DNA of 64,000 bases from Salinimicrobium tongyeongense (GTDB lineage Bacteria; Bacteroidota; Bacteroidia; Flavobacteriales; Flavobacteriaceae): positions 2,604,001-2,668,000 of the forward strand of contig NZ_CP069620.1 of assembly GCF_026109735.1 (NCBI RefSeq). The letters run 5' to 3'. Both the position numbers and the translations under genes were made by a program. Of this stretch, positions 42,274-50,748 are shown in pieces. Under the pieces are notes generated by a model. That model was not told the DNA's origin. It did not search any database and saw only the letters and a list, made by a program, of their open reading frames with translations. Every line of letters starts with the position of its first letter. The stretch's first letter is position 1.

Positions 42274-43558
42274 CCTTAAACTAATTATTAAGAGGGAATA
42301 CCTGGCAAGGGTCAAAAATAAAGCCTTCATCGTAATGACATTTTTGAGCCCCCTCATCCTGGTTGGGATGATTGTGCTCATCGCTTACCTGGTTAACTTA
42401 AATTCGGGCGAGCAGCACGTGATTGGGGTAAATGATGAAAGCGGAATTTTTGTGGAAGACTTTAATAATTCTGAAGACGTTAAGTTTATTGACCTTTCTG
42501 ACATTGATCTCGAAGCGGCCAAGACCATCGCGAAAGAAAAGGAATACTACGGATTGCTGCATATTCCGAAGCTGGAGCCCAACACCCTTCCCGAAATCCA
42601 GTTCTTTGCCAAAGAAGCCCCGGCCTTTGGGTTTTTGAGCGAAGTAGAGAAAACCATCGCCGAAAAACTCACCAACAGGCAGCTGCTGGCCCGCGGCATT
42701 GACCTGGATGTTATCGCCTCTTCGAGGGCTAAGGTAGATATTGGGATTCAGAATTTTTCGGGTGAAAAGACCTCAAAAATGTCAACTTATGTAAAGATGT
42801 TCTTTGGTGGCGCAGCCGGTTACCTGTTGATGATGTTCATTATTATCTATGGAAACATGGTGATGCGCAGTGTGATCGAGGAAAAGACCAACCGTATCAT
42901 AGAGATCATTATTTCTTCAGTAAAACCTATCCACCTAATGTTGGGTAAGATTTTGGGTACTTCTTTTGCCGGAATTACTCAATTTCTCATCTGGGTATTT
43001 TTAGGAGGGGTAATGCTTACGGTGGTCACTGCCATTTCTGGAATGAGCATGGCCGAACTGCATGGTCCGCAGCAGCAGGCAATGGAACAAATTAGCGACA
43101 ACGAACTGCAGCAACTGGTGATAGATATTGCAAATTTACCTATGCTCCTGCTGCTCGTTAGCTTTCTGGTCTATTTTATTGGGGGGTACTTTTTATACAG
43201 CGCGATATATGCGGCCATTGGCGCAGCGGTAGACAATGAGACCGATACCCAGCAGTTCATGCTGCCGGTAATCTTGCCGTTAATGTTGGGGATCTATGTG
43301 GGCTTTTTTGCCGTGATCGAGAATCCGCATGGGGTGGTTTCCACGGTATTTTCCATGATTCCGCTTACTTCGCCCATTGTGATGCTTATGCGTATCCCTT
43401 TTGGAGTTGCCTGGTGGGAACTGGCCATTTCTATAGGCATACTTTTTCTCACTATCGCCTGCGTGGTATGGATTGCGGCCAAGATCTACAGGGTGGGGAT
43501 ATTAATGTACGGCAAGAAACCAGGCTACAAGGATTTGTACAAGTGGCTTAAATATTAA
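42266..43558 (+). CDS. ABC exporter permease (NatB-like, ABC-2 type)
   Basis: 430 residues. One membrane helix at the N-terminus (KAFIVMTFLSPLILVGMIVLIAYLV), a large extracytoplasmic domain (about 45-185), then five or six helices including the ABC-2 signature MRSVIEEKTNRIIEIIISSVKPIHLMLGKILGT (coupling region) and LVYFIGGYFLYSAIYAAIGA. It pairs with the overlapping ATPase gene. The barrel gene 63 bp downstream could belong to the same transcript. Confidence 0.92.
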   Translation: MRNLKLIIKREYLARVKNKAFIVMTFLSPLILVGMIVLIAYLVNLNSGEQHVIGVNDESGIFVEDFNNSEDVKFIDLSDIDLEAAKTIAKEKEYYGLLHIPKLEPNTLPEIQFFAKEAPAFGFLSEVEKTIAEKLTNRQLLARGIDLDVIASSRAKVDIGIQNFSGEKTSKMSTYVKMFFGGAAGYLLMMFIIIYGNMVMRSVIEEKTNRIIEIIISSVKPIHLMLGKILGTSFAGITQFLIWVFLGGVMLTVVTAISGMSMAELHGPQQQAMEQISDNELQQLVIDIANLPMLLLLVSFLVYFIGGYFLYSAIYAAIGAAVDNETDTQQFMLPVILPLMLGIYVGFFAVIENPHGVVSTVFSMIPLTSPIVMLMRIPFGVAWWELAISIGILFLTIACVVWIAAKIYRVGILMYGKKPGYKDLYKWLKY

Positions 43559-43621
43559 GATTTTTTTGAGAGGGTTCCCCATGAAGCTTGTGTTACTTTA
43601 CACCAGCAACCCAAACAAAAA

Positions 43622-44515
43622 ATGAAAAAACTAAGCTTTTGTCTTTTTATGGCCCTGCTGGTTTCAGGTGTAATCAGCATGCAGGCACAAAACACCGACC
43701 TGGCCAGAATTGAATATACCTATTTTCCGCAGTCAGATTCAGATAACTCTTTTAGAAGGTTCAGGACCTTTGTCAACTTTCCCATAAAACTGAAGAAGGA
43801 AGGTAGTTATCTTTTTCCGGGAGTAGAATATGAGAATATCAATTTCAAATTTAATGATAAGGCTCCTGTTTTAGAAAGGGATGAGCTGGACAGGTACCAG
43901 TCTTTTAGCGCCAGCCTGGGCTACACCTTCAAAATGCAGAAGAACTGGAGGTTTGCCGCCACGGCAGGATTAATGCTGGCTTCAAATTATGAAATGGGAG
44001 AGGTGCTAAGTGACGATCTGCTTTACACCGGTTCGGTATTTTTTATCAAAGATGAGAAGGGCGAAGAAACCCTAAGGCCATGGAGGCTGATATTGGGGCT
44101 GCATTATTCCACAACCTCAGGAATGCCGTTCCCGTTGCCGGTGGTGAACTACTACCGGGAAATTTCGCCAAACTGGTCGTATTCTGCAGGGGTACCAAAG
44201 TCAAACCTCAAATATTCTTTTAATGAAAAACACCACCTGCAGCTCTTTGCAACATTAGATGGTTTTTTTGCTAATATACAGAATAACAGGGTGATGTCAA
44301 CCACAGGGCAGGTTGCCGAGAATATTTCGATGACCATTGTGCTGGGAGGGATTGGTTATGAGTATAACTTTACCAAACATTTAGTATATTACCTCTACGC
44401 CGGTCACACCCTTATGAACGACATCAGGCTTAGAAATGGCAATAAAGATGATGTTTATGAGGTCAACAAAACCAACACCTTTTATGGCCGAAGCGGAATA
44501 AAATTTAAAATTTAA
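43622..44515 (+). CDS. DUF6268-type outer-membrane beta-barrel protein
   Basis: 297 residues with a signal peptide (MKKLSFCLFMALLVSGVISMQAQ). The rest is alternating hydrophobic and aromatic strands: IEYTYFPQSDSDNSFRRF..., YQSFSASLGYTFKMQKNWRF, LILGLHYSTTSGMPFPLPVVNYY, and HLVYYLYAGHTLMNDIRLRN, ending YGRSGIKFKI. It is probably a 10-12 strand barrel in the outer membrane. The role is unknown. It is 4 bp upstream of the NtrC-like regulator gene, so the two are cotranscribed. Confidence 0.75.
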   Translation: MKKLSFCLFMALLVSGVISMQAQNTDLARIEYTYFPQSDSDNSFRRFRTFVNFPIKLKKEGSYLFPGVEYENINFKFNDKAPVLERDELDRYQSFSASLGYTFKMQKNWRFAATAGLMLASNYEMGEVLSDDLLYTGSVFFIKDEKGEETLRPWRLILGLHYSTTSGMPFPLPVVNYYREISPNWSYSAGVPKSNLKYSFNEKHHLQLFATLDGFFANIQNNRVMSTTGQVAENISMTIVLGGIGYEYNFTKHLVYYLYAGHTLMNDIRLRNGNKDDVYEVNKTNTFYGRSGIKFKI

Positions 44516-44519
44516 AAGC

Positions 44520-45683
44520 ATGCCAAAGATACTTTTAATCGAAGACGAAGCCGCCATAAGACGGGTTTTGATAAAAATACTTACTGAAGAGAACTCCACT
44601 TACGAGGTCGATGAGGCTGCCGATGGCCTTGAAGGAGTAGAAAAGATTAAAGAACAGGACTACGATCTTATTCTCTGCGATATTAAAATGCCAAAAATGG
44701 ATGGGGTAGAAGTATTGGAAGCCGCTAAAAAACTGAAACCCGAAATTCCCATGGTAATGATCTCGGGTCACGGCGATCTTGATACCGCGGTGAACACCAT
44801 GCGCATGGGAGCTTTTGATTATATCTCAAAACCGCCCGATCTTAACCGCTTGCTCAACACTGTGAGAAACGCGCTCGACAGAAAAGAGCTGATGGTTGAA
44901 AATACCCGGCTAAAGAAAAAAGTGGGGAAGAATTATGAGATGATTGGCGAATCTGAAGCCATCACCAGGATCAAGGATATTATTGAAAAAGTGGCACCTA
45001 CCGATGCCCGCGTGCTCATTACCGGCCCCAACGGAACCGGGAAAGAGCTGGTGGCCCACTGGCTGCATCAAAAGAGCGATCGTTCGGCCGGGCCAATGAT
45101 CGAGGTGAATTGTGCCGCCATTCCTTCAGAATTGATAGAAAGTGAGCTTTTTGGGCATGTAAAAGGGGCGTTTACCTCGGCCAATAAAGACCGCGCCGGG
45201 AAATTTGAAGCCGCCAACGGCGGTACCATTTTTCTTGATGAGGTAGGCGATATGAGCCTCTCGGCCCAGGCCAAGGTGCTACGGGCCCTGCAGGAGAGCA
45301 AGATCTCAAGGGTGGGGAGCGACAAAGACATTAAAGTCAACGTTCGTGTGATTGCTGCTACCAACAAAGATCTCAAAAAGGAGATTGAAGAGAATAATTT
45401 TAGGGAAGACCTTTACCACAGGCTGGCAGTAATCCTCATTAAAGTGCCGGGGCTCAATGAAAGACGGGATGACATTCCTTTGCTGGTGAATTTCTTTGCC
45501 GATAAAATTTCCGAAGAACAGGGCGTGAATAAAAAGACTTTTACTGAAGATGCTTTAAACCTTCTGAAAGAATACAACTGGACCGGAAATATCCGGGAGC
45601 TGCGCAACGTGGTGGAACGGCTTATCATACTTGGAGGACAGGAAGTGAGCGAAGAAGATGTAAGGTTGTTTGCCAGTAAGTAG
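44520..45683 (+). CDS. NtrC-family response regulator without a C-terminal DNA-binding domain
   Basis: 387 residues. Receiver (1-120) with acidic pair at IEDEAA, phospho-Asp in LILCDIKMPKMDG and Lys in YISKPP. AAA+ sigma-54 interaction domain (about 140-375) with Walker A GPNGTGKE, ELFGHVKGAFTSA where the sigma-54 contact loop is usually GAFTGA, Walker B GTIFLDEVGDM, and NIRELRNVVERL at the end. The chain stops at VRLFASK, where an HTH_8/Fis domain would normally follow, so it may act from solution or on many sigma-54 promoters at once. The frame is open to a natural stop, so this is not an assembly error within the gene. Confidence 0.92.
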   Translation: MPKILLIEDEAAIRRVLIKILTEENSTYEVDEAADGLEGVEKIKEQDYDLILCDIKMPKMDGVEVLEAAKKLKPEIPMVMISGHGDLDTAVNTMRMGAFDYISKPPDLNRLLNTVRNALDRKELMVENTRLKKKVGKNYEMIGESEAITRIKDIIEKVAPTDARVLITGPNGTGKELVAHWLHQKSDRSAGPMIEVNCAAIPSELIESELFGHVKGAFTSANKDRAGKFEAANGGTIFLDEVGDMSLSAQAKVLRALQESKISRVGSDKDIKVNVRVIAATNKDLKKEIEENNFREDLYHRLAVILIKVPGLNERRDDIPLLVNFFADKISEEQGVNKKTFTEDALNLLKEYNWTGNIRELRNVVERLIILGGQEVSEEDVRLFASK

Positions 45684-46379
45684 ATTAAGATTGAATATTG
45701 ACTATTGACTATTGACTATTGACTATTGAATATTGAGATGCTGCATCTAAGGACAGCTAAGAAGAACTTAGAAAAGTTATAATTTCAGAAATAGCGGAGT
45801 AGAGGTTAGATCTCTTTTTGAATATTTATGAAAAGAATGGTCACTTAAAGTAAAATCCGACTTTATGAAAGAGTTGGATAAGAACATCCAAATCATAAAA
45901 GATCAGTTTTCCCGAATCAGACAAAGAAAGGGGTTTAAATAGGTGTAATTACTAAACATACACGACAAGATCCTGAAAAGCTAAAGAAGGATTTTAAAAA
46001 AACCGAAGTAGTAACAAATAACATAATTTGCCGGATTCCTCTTAAAAATGTTGTTTTTGACTGCTTTTTAATCACCTTGTTAACGGATGAGGTTATGAGG
46101 CTTGCCACCTGGAGCGGTGTCAAAAATGTCATTTTTTTCTTCTTTTTCTCCTCCTCTTCAGGGGGAGAGTATCTTTAGAAAAGTTCTGTTTCAGAAAAGA
46201 TGCTGCGCAATATTGTGGTCCTGACCCGAATGATCATGCAATTTTTCAGGCTTCTTCAATTTTCAGATTCTAAGTAAAAGCTGGCATTAAACCTTTTCGG
46301 TTTGCTTCAGTCTCACTTAACAACCTGCTGTGGAACGGTCTTTGTTATAAACAGGCCAACTTCAGGTACAGAAGAACCC
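45684..46379. other. 696-bp non-coding stretch with repeat and palindrome remnants
   Basis: Starts with the TTGAMTA heptamer array. At 45865-45942 there is a 25-codon frame (MKELDKNIQIIKDQFSRI...) with no supporting context. TGTCAAAAATGTCATTTTT at about 46119-46137 is a half-palindrome of the AAAATGNCATTTT family. A poly-pyrimidine run (46131-46165) follows. No gene is supportable. Confidence 0.6.
45691..45736 (+). repeat. Tandem heptamer array TTGAMTA, six units
   Basis: TTGAATA, four copies of TTGACTA, TTGAATA, then a partial unit. It begins 8 bp after the NtrC-like gene stop. Same period and style as the ACCTTRA array near apt. Confidence 0.95.
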
Positions 46380-46883
46380 ATGAAAAGAACAAGCCTACTA
46401 CTTTTTATTGTGTTGCCTTTACTGGCTTTTACTGCTGCACATAAATTCTATGTTAGCGCAACGAACATAGATTACAATGAAAAGCAGCGTTCCCTGCAAA
46501 TCATTTCTCACGTTTTTGCTGATGACCTCGAAAATCTTCTGAAAACCCGTTACAGCGAGAGTTTAACCCTCATTAAAGGGAACGAGCACCCGGCCGCAGA
46601 TGAGTACGTACAGAAGTATTTCAACGACAAGTTCCGCCTAAGTGTAAATGGAAAGGATCGCAGCTTCAGCTACATAGGAAAAGAATATGATAAAGACCAG
46701 CTGCTGGTATACCTGGAAGTGGAAAACGTGGAGCCGATCAAAAGCATAAGTGTCGAAAATGCTGTTTTGACAGACCTTTTTCCGGAGCAAAAAAATGTCA
46801 TAAAAGTAGAGTATAAAGGCAGGATCAAAAGTCTGCTGCTTATGCGCGACAACCCAGGCGGGACGTTAAATTTCAGCAATTAA
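46380..46883 (+). CDS. DUF6702 family secreted protein
   Basis: 167 residues from ATG 46380, which begins a signal peptide (MKRTSLLLFIVLPLLAFTAA). The family pattern is HKFYVSATNIDYNEKQRSLQIISHVFADDLE, then LSVNGKDRSFSYIGKEYDKDQLLVYLEVENV, and TDLFPEQKNVIKVEYKGRIKSLLL. Periplasmic location expected; function unknown. It lies 56 bp upstream of an M1 peptidase gene. This pairing of DUF6702 with an M1 peptidase is familiar to me in flavobacteria, though I cannot verify it here. Confidence 0.8.
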   Translation: MKRTSLLLFIVLPLLAFTAAHKFYVSATNIDYNEKQRSLQIISHVFADDLENLLKTRYSESLTLIKGNEHPAADEYVQKYFNDKFRLSVNGKDRSFSYIGKEYDKDQLLVYLEVENVEPIKSISVENAVLTDLFPEQKNVIKVEYKGRIKSLLLMRDNPGGTLNFSN

Positions 46884-46939
46884 AATTGCGAAACTTTAAA
46901 ATTCAGTTAATTTTAGCAACCTAAACTCAAAAACTACAT

Positions 46940-49249
46940 ATGAAATCTATTAAAACTGCCTTTGCAGCTTTTTTTATTTTGTTCTCTACCGCACTTTTTG
47001 CGCAGGAGACAGAGCAGCAAGCTGAGCAAAGGGATGGAGGCCACATTAACGAGAACAAATTCCGCCAGCTGTACCAGGAATTTTCTACTCCAAACCAGTA
47101 CCGCACCGGCAGTGGTGCGCCCGGGCCTGCTTATTATCAGAATGAAGCCGATTATAAAATGGACATCGAGCTGGATGATAAAAACCAGAAATTAATCGGT
47201 CGTGAGACGATTACCTATCACAACAATTCCCCCGATGTGCTCGAATATCTTTGGGTGCAACTTGACCAGAATATTCGCTCTAAAGAATCTGTAGCCAAAC
47301 TGAAAGATGGTAACGGAATCGCCCCTGTGGCCCAGCCGGGGAATTTTGTATCAGAATATATGCAGGAGCCTTTTGACGGAGGTTTTAATATTACCGAAGT
47401 GAGTGTTGACGGTAAACCCTTAAAAACCCTTATTAACAACACCATGATGCGGGTAGACCTTCCGCAGCCATTGAAGGCCGGAGAAAAGTTCACTTTTGAC
47501 ATTGCCTGGTGGTATAATATCAACAACCACCTTGAAGACAGGGGGCGGTCTGGATATGAGCATTTTCCTGAAGATGGGAACAACAGCTATGTAATTGCAC
47601 AGTTCTTCCCGCGAATGGCAGTTTACAATGATGTGGAAGGATGGCAAAATTACCAGTTTTGGGGAAATGGGGAATTTGCCCTTCCTTTTGGAGATTACGA
47701 GGTAAATATTACGGTACCTGCAGACCATATTCTTGACGGAACCGGCGAACTGGTGAACCGAAAAGAGGTGTTTTCAAAAGAAATGATGCGCAGGTACGAG
47801 CAGGCTAAAAAATCTTATGACAAGCCTGTAATGATCGTAACCCAGGAAGAAGCAGAGGCGGCCGAAAAAGGCTTTTCTGACAGGAAAAAAACCTGGAAGT
47901 TAAAGGCTGAAATGGTGAGGGATTTTGCCTTTGCCACTTCCCGAAAATTTATCTGGGACATGATGGCTGTAGATCTTGGCGAGAAAGACGTGATGGCAGT
48001 TTCCCTGTACCCAAAAGAAGGTAACCCGCTTTGGGAAGATTACTCCACCAAGGTGGTTGCACATACGTTAAAATCGTATTCAGATCATACATTTACCTAT
48101 CCTTATCCAAAGGCAATTTCGGTACATGCCAAGAACCAGGGAATGGAATATCCCATGATTTGCTGGAACTATGGGAGGCCTAATGAAGACGGTACTTACA
48201 GTGACCGAGTAAAATACGGGATGATGAGCGTGATTATCCACGAAGTGGGGCACAACTTTTTCCCAATGATCGTGAATTCAGATGAGCGCCAGTGGGGCTG
48301 GATGGATGAAGGGCTCGATACCTTTATGCAGTATGTAGCCGAGCAGGAGTATGGTGAGAAATTTCCAGATGATATTGCGCCAAACACAAAATACCCTTCA
48401 AGAAGGGGAGAGCCTTCAAAGATTGTTAATTACATGAAAGGCGATCAAAAATATATAGCCCCAATCATGTCCAACCCCGAAAATGTGTACCAGTTAGGTA
48501 ACAATGCCTATGGAAAGCCTGCAACTGCGCTTAATATACTTAGGGAAACGGTAATGGGGAAAGAGCTGTTTGATTATGCGTTCAAGACCTATGCTCAAAG
48601 ATGGATGTTCAAGCATCCAACCCCCGAAGATTTCTTCAGAACAATGGAAGATGCTTCGGCTGTAGATCTTGACTGGTTCTGGAGAGGCTGGTTCTATACT
48701 ACAGATAATGTGGATATAGGGGTTTCAGGCGTAAAAAAATATTACGTTACCGATAAACCTACCAAAGCAGGTACCGAATTGCTACAGCGCTTTGGGGTAG
48801 AAGATCCTTCGGCTATGGATATTCTTTATGTGGTTGAAGAAGGCAGCGAAGAATTTGACGCTTCCTTAAAGGGAAAATCTCCTGCTGAAAATTCCACCAC
48901 TTTGAATGAGTATTTAATGGACAATTTTACGCCTCAGCAAAGAGCAGAGATGAAAATGCCAAAGTATTTTTACCAGGTGACCTTCAATAAACCGGGTGGT
49001 TTGGTGATGCCTATTATTGTTGAATACACCTATGCCGATGGCACTTCTGAAAAAGTGACTTACCCGGCACAAATCTGGAGAAAGAATGATCAGGAAGTGA
49101 GCCGTGCTCTGGCGACCGATAAGGAGATCACTAAAATTGTGGTAGATCCCGATCTTGAAACTGCCGATGTGAACGTGAATAACAATTCATGGCCGCAGCA
49201 GGCAGAAGTTGATAAATTTCAGGAATTTAAAGAGAGAACCCAGGGGTAG
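46940..49249 (+). CDS. Secreted M1 family metallopeptidase
   Basis: 769 residues with signal peptide (FAAFFILFSTALFAQ). The zinc site is H434-E435-V-G-H438 with third ligand E457 in WMDEGLDTF, the HExxH-18-E arrangement of M1. The N-terminal beta-sandwich (about 60-260: YKMDIELDDKNQKLIGRETITYHN) is typical. The GxMEN exopeptidase motif reads QGMEYPMICW here, so aminopeptidase specificity may differ. The end of the protein is a beta domain (VTFNKPGGLVMPIIVEYTY). It lies just downstream of DUF6702. Confidence 0.92.
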   Translation: MKSIKTAFAAFFILFSTALFAQETEQQAEQRDGGHINENKFRQLYQEFSTPNQYRTGSGAPGPAYYQNEADYKMDIELDDKNQKLIGRETITYHNNSPDVLEYLWVQLDQNIRSKESVAKLKDGNGIAPVAQPGNFVSEYMQEPFDGGFNITEVSVDGKPLKTLINNTMMRVDLPQPLKAGEKFTFDIAWWYNINNHLEDRGRSGYEHFPEDGNNSYVIAQFFPRMAVYNDVEGWQNYQFWGNGEFALPFGDYEVNITVPADHILDGTGELVNRKEVFSKEMMRRYEQAKKSYDKPVMIVTQEEAEAAEKGFSDRKKTWKLKAEMVRDFAFATSRKFIWDMMAVDLGEKDVMAVSLYPKEGNPLWEDYSTKVVAHTLKSYSDHTFTYPYPKAISVHAKNQGMEYPMICWNYGRPNEDGTYSDRVKYGMMSVIIHEVGHNFFPMIVNSDERQWGWMDEGLDTFMQYVAEQEYGEKFPDDIAPNTKYPSRRGEPSKIVNYMKGDQKYIAPIMSNPENVYQLGNNAYGKPATALNILRETVMGKELFDYAFKTYAQRWMFKHPTPEDFFRTMEDASAVDLDWFWRGWFYTTDNVDIGVSGVKKYYVTDKPTKAGTELLQRFGVEDPSAMDILYVVEEGSEEFDASLKGKSPAENSTTLNEYLMDNFTPQQRAEMKMPKYFYQVTFNKPGGLVMPIIVEYTYADGTSEKVTYPAQIWRKNDQEVSRALATDKEITKIVVDPDLETADVNVNNNSWPQQAEVDKFQEFKERTQG

Positions 49250-49290
49250 CCTGGTCTTTCCGAAGAAATCCTGTTCCAAAACCTATTGTG

Positions 49291-49320
49291 AAACTCCCCT
49301 TTTTCGAGGGGAGTTTTTTT
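49291..49320 (+). terminator. Rho-independent terminator after the M1 peptidase gene
   Basis: AAACTCCCCT (49291-49300), TTTTCG loop, AGGGGAGTTT (49307-49316), then T. Confidence 0.92.
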
Positions 49321-49445
49321 ATGGAGCTGGGTTTCTTAAACCCCGGTATTTTATAAAATAACAGGTGTTTTTGCTGAAAAAATCGCCTGGTAAAATGCTG
49401 AAAAGTTTTTAACAAGCTGACTTTTTTAGTGACTGGAATAGTAAG

Positions 49446-49453
49446 TATATTTG
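49446..49453 (+). promoter_or_regulatory. -7 element (TATATTTG) for tatA
   Basis: A perfect TAnnTTTG followed by C, with the ATG at 49460 only 7 bp beyond its end. Transcription would start at or next to the ATG, giving a leaderless or almost leaderless mRNA. Confidence 0.5.
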
Positions 49454-49459
49454 CAACGT

Positions 49460-49741
49460 ATGCAAACACTTCCTTTATTCATTAGTGGTGCCGAGATCGC
49501 CTTTATCATGTTCATCCTGGTGATGGTGTTTGGTGCCGACAAAATCCCCGAGATCGCCCGCGGTCTTGGAAAAGGGATGCGCAGCATTAAAAATGCCACA
49601 GAAGACATTAAATCTGAAGTGATGCGCAGTGCCGAAAAACATGGAATGGATACTTCGGTTGGCGACGATGTAAAAAAAGAGGTTGACAAGGTGAAAGAGG
49701 AGATTGAGGAGCTAACGGGATCGGTGAAACGCAGGTTTTAA
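49460..49741 (+). CDS. tatA: TatA/TatE family twin-arginine translocase subunit
   Basis: 93 residues from ATG 49460. One N-terminal membrane helix (FISGAEIAFIMFILVMVFG), the hinge ADKIPEIARGLGKGMRSIK, and a charged amphipathic tail (VKKEVDKVKEEIEEL). The conserved F-G hinge is present as FGADKIPE. It forms the pore of the Tat pathway with TatC, whose gene is not adjacent. The in-frame TTG at 49451 lies in the promoter and is rejected as start. Confidence 0.93.
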   Translation: MQTLPLFISGAEIAFIMFILVMVFGADKIPEIARGLGKGMRSIKNATEDIKSEVMRSAEKHGMDTSVGDDVKKEVDKVKEEIEELTGSVKRRF

Positions 49742-49940
49742 TTCAGCTGGCAGTGCGCAGAATAGTGTAGTCAGTTTTTAACTTGGGAAGCAAATTTAAA
49801 GTGCTAAATTTTAGTCCCCATTATTCTAATTTCTGCAGCCTTAGATCAATTTTAGTGATACCTCTCTTTTGAGCTAAAATGGAGTTATTTCGGCTTTTAC
49901 AGCAACAGCTAAAAGCTAACAGCCAATGGCTTTAAAAATT

Positions 49941-49986
49941 GCTAATTTCGCACTTCTAATTTCTAACTTCTAAAATCCTACTTCCA
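49941..49986 (+). repeat. ACTTCTAATTTC simple repeat upstream of the O-methyltransferase
   Basis: Degenerate 7- to 9-base units such as CACTTCTAATTTCTAACTTC, ending 2 bp before the ATG at 49988. It shares its unit with repeats at the ends of the Wzi-like gene (52127-52150) and of wecB (62719-62748). Confidence 0.7.
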
Positions 49987-49987
49987 C

Positions 49988-50632
49988 ATGCATTTTTTGC
50001 CACAAGAAATAGATGACTATGTAGTAGCCCATTCTGCCAAAGAACCCGAATTACTTCAGCAGCTAAACCGGGAGACAAACCAGAAAGTCCTGCAGCCTAG
50101 AATGCTAAGCGGGCATTATCAGGGCCGGTTGTTGAGTCTGTTGTCAAAGCTCATCCATCCGCAGAACATTTTAGAGATAGGAACATATACCGGGTATTCT
50201 GCTTTGTGCCTGGCAGAAGGTATGAAACCCACTGGCCTGTTGCATACCATAGACATCAATGAGGAATTAGCAGACCTTCAAAAAAGGTATTTTGAGGCCT
50301 CTCCCTGGAAAGATCAGATTAAAGCCCATCTGGGTGATGCCACTAAAATCATTCCCTCTCTAAAAGAGCATTTTGATCTTGTTTTTATTGATGCCGATAA
50401 ACCCAATTATCCCATTTACTTTCAGCAGATCATGGAGAAATTGCGGCCTGGGGGAGTAATACTTTCCGATAATGTGCTGTGGAGCGGAAAGGTTGTGGAA
50501 CCGGTTAAGAAAGACGATGAATCTACCCGGGCTTTACTGGAGTACAACCGACTTTTAGCTGAAGATGAGCGGCTGGAAACCGTCATGTTGCCGGTACGGG
50601 ATGGATTGACGATTAGCAGAAAAATTGGGTGA
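49988..50632 (+). CDS. SAM-dependent O-methyltransferase (COMT/CCoAOMT-like)
   Basis: 214 residues. Class I methyltransferase fold: SAM motif NILEIGTYTGYSALCLAEG, HTIDINEEL, then HLGDATKIIPSL, and metal-binding LVFIDADKPNYP followed by GGVILSDNVLWSG (Asp/Asn ligands of the catechol-type family). The end LPVRDGLTISRKIG is typical. It methylates hydroxyl groups of small aromatic molecules; the substrate is unknown. It is next to kynureninase, which produces aromatic amino compounds, but a link is only a guess. Confidence 0.9.
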   Translation: MHFLPQEIDDYVVAHSAKEPELLQQLNRETNQKVLQPRMLSGHYQGRLLSLLSKLIHPQNILEIGTYTGYSALCLAEGMKPTGLLHTIDINEELADLQKRYFEASPWKDQIKAHLGDATKIIPSLKEHFDLVFIDADKPNYPIYFQQIMEKLRPGGVILSDNVLWSGKVVEPVKKDDESTRALLEYNRLLAEDERLETVMLPVRDGLTISRKIG

Positions 50633-50726
50633 CGTGGTTATGACGTGACGGAGTGATGAAGTAAAATGATACCTTTAAGAAAAACACTGCGTCACTTCAA
50701 CACTACATTTCTTCATCACTAATTCT

Positions 50727-50734
50727 TACTTTTG
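50727..50734 (+). promoter_or_regulatory. -7 element (TACTTTTG) for kynU
   Basis: A full match to TAnnTTTG, 14 bp before ATG 50749. The 116-bp spacer before it contains GTGACG-type short repeats and an inverted pair GTGATGAAG/CTTCATCAC. Confidence 0.45.
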
Positions 50735-50748
50735 AAAAAAATCTCCCA

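Noticed and set aside
45865-45942. 25-codon plus-strand frame (MKELDKNIQIIKDQFSRI...)
   Set aside because: Too short and isolated; could be a remnant of a small helical protein gene, but nothing supports it.
45935-46132. 65-codon minus-strand frame in the 45.7-46.4 kb gap
   Set aside because: No family match, no promoter or start context, and it overlaps a palindrome remnant and a poly-pyrimidine run; chance frame is more likely.
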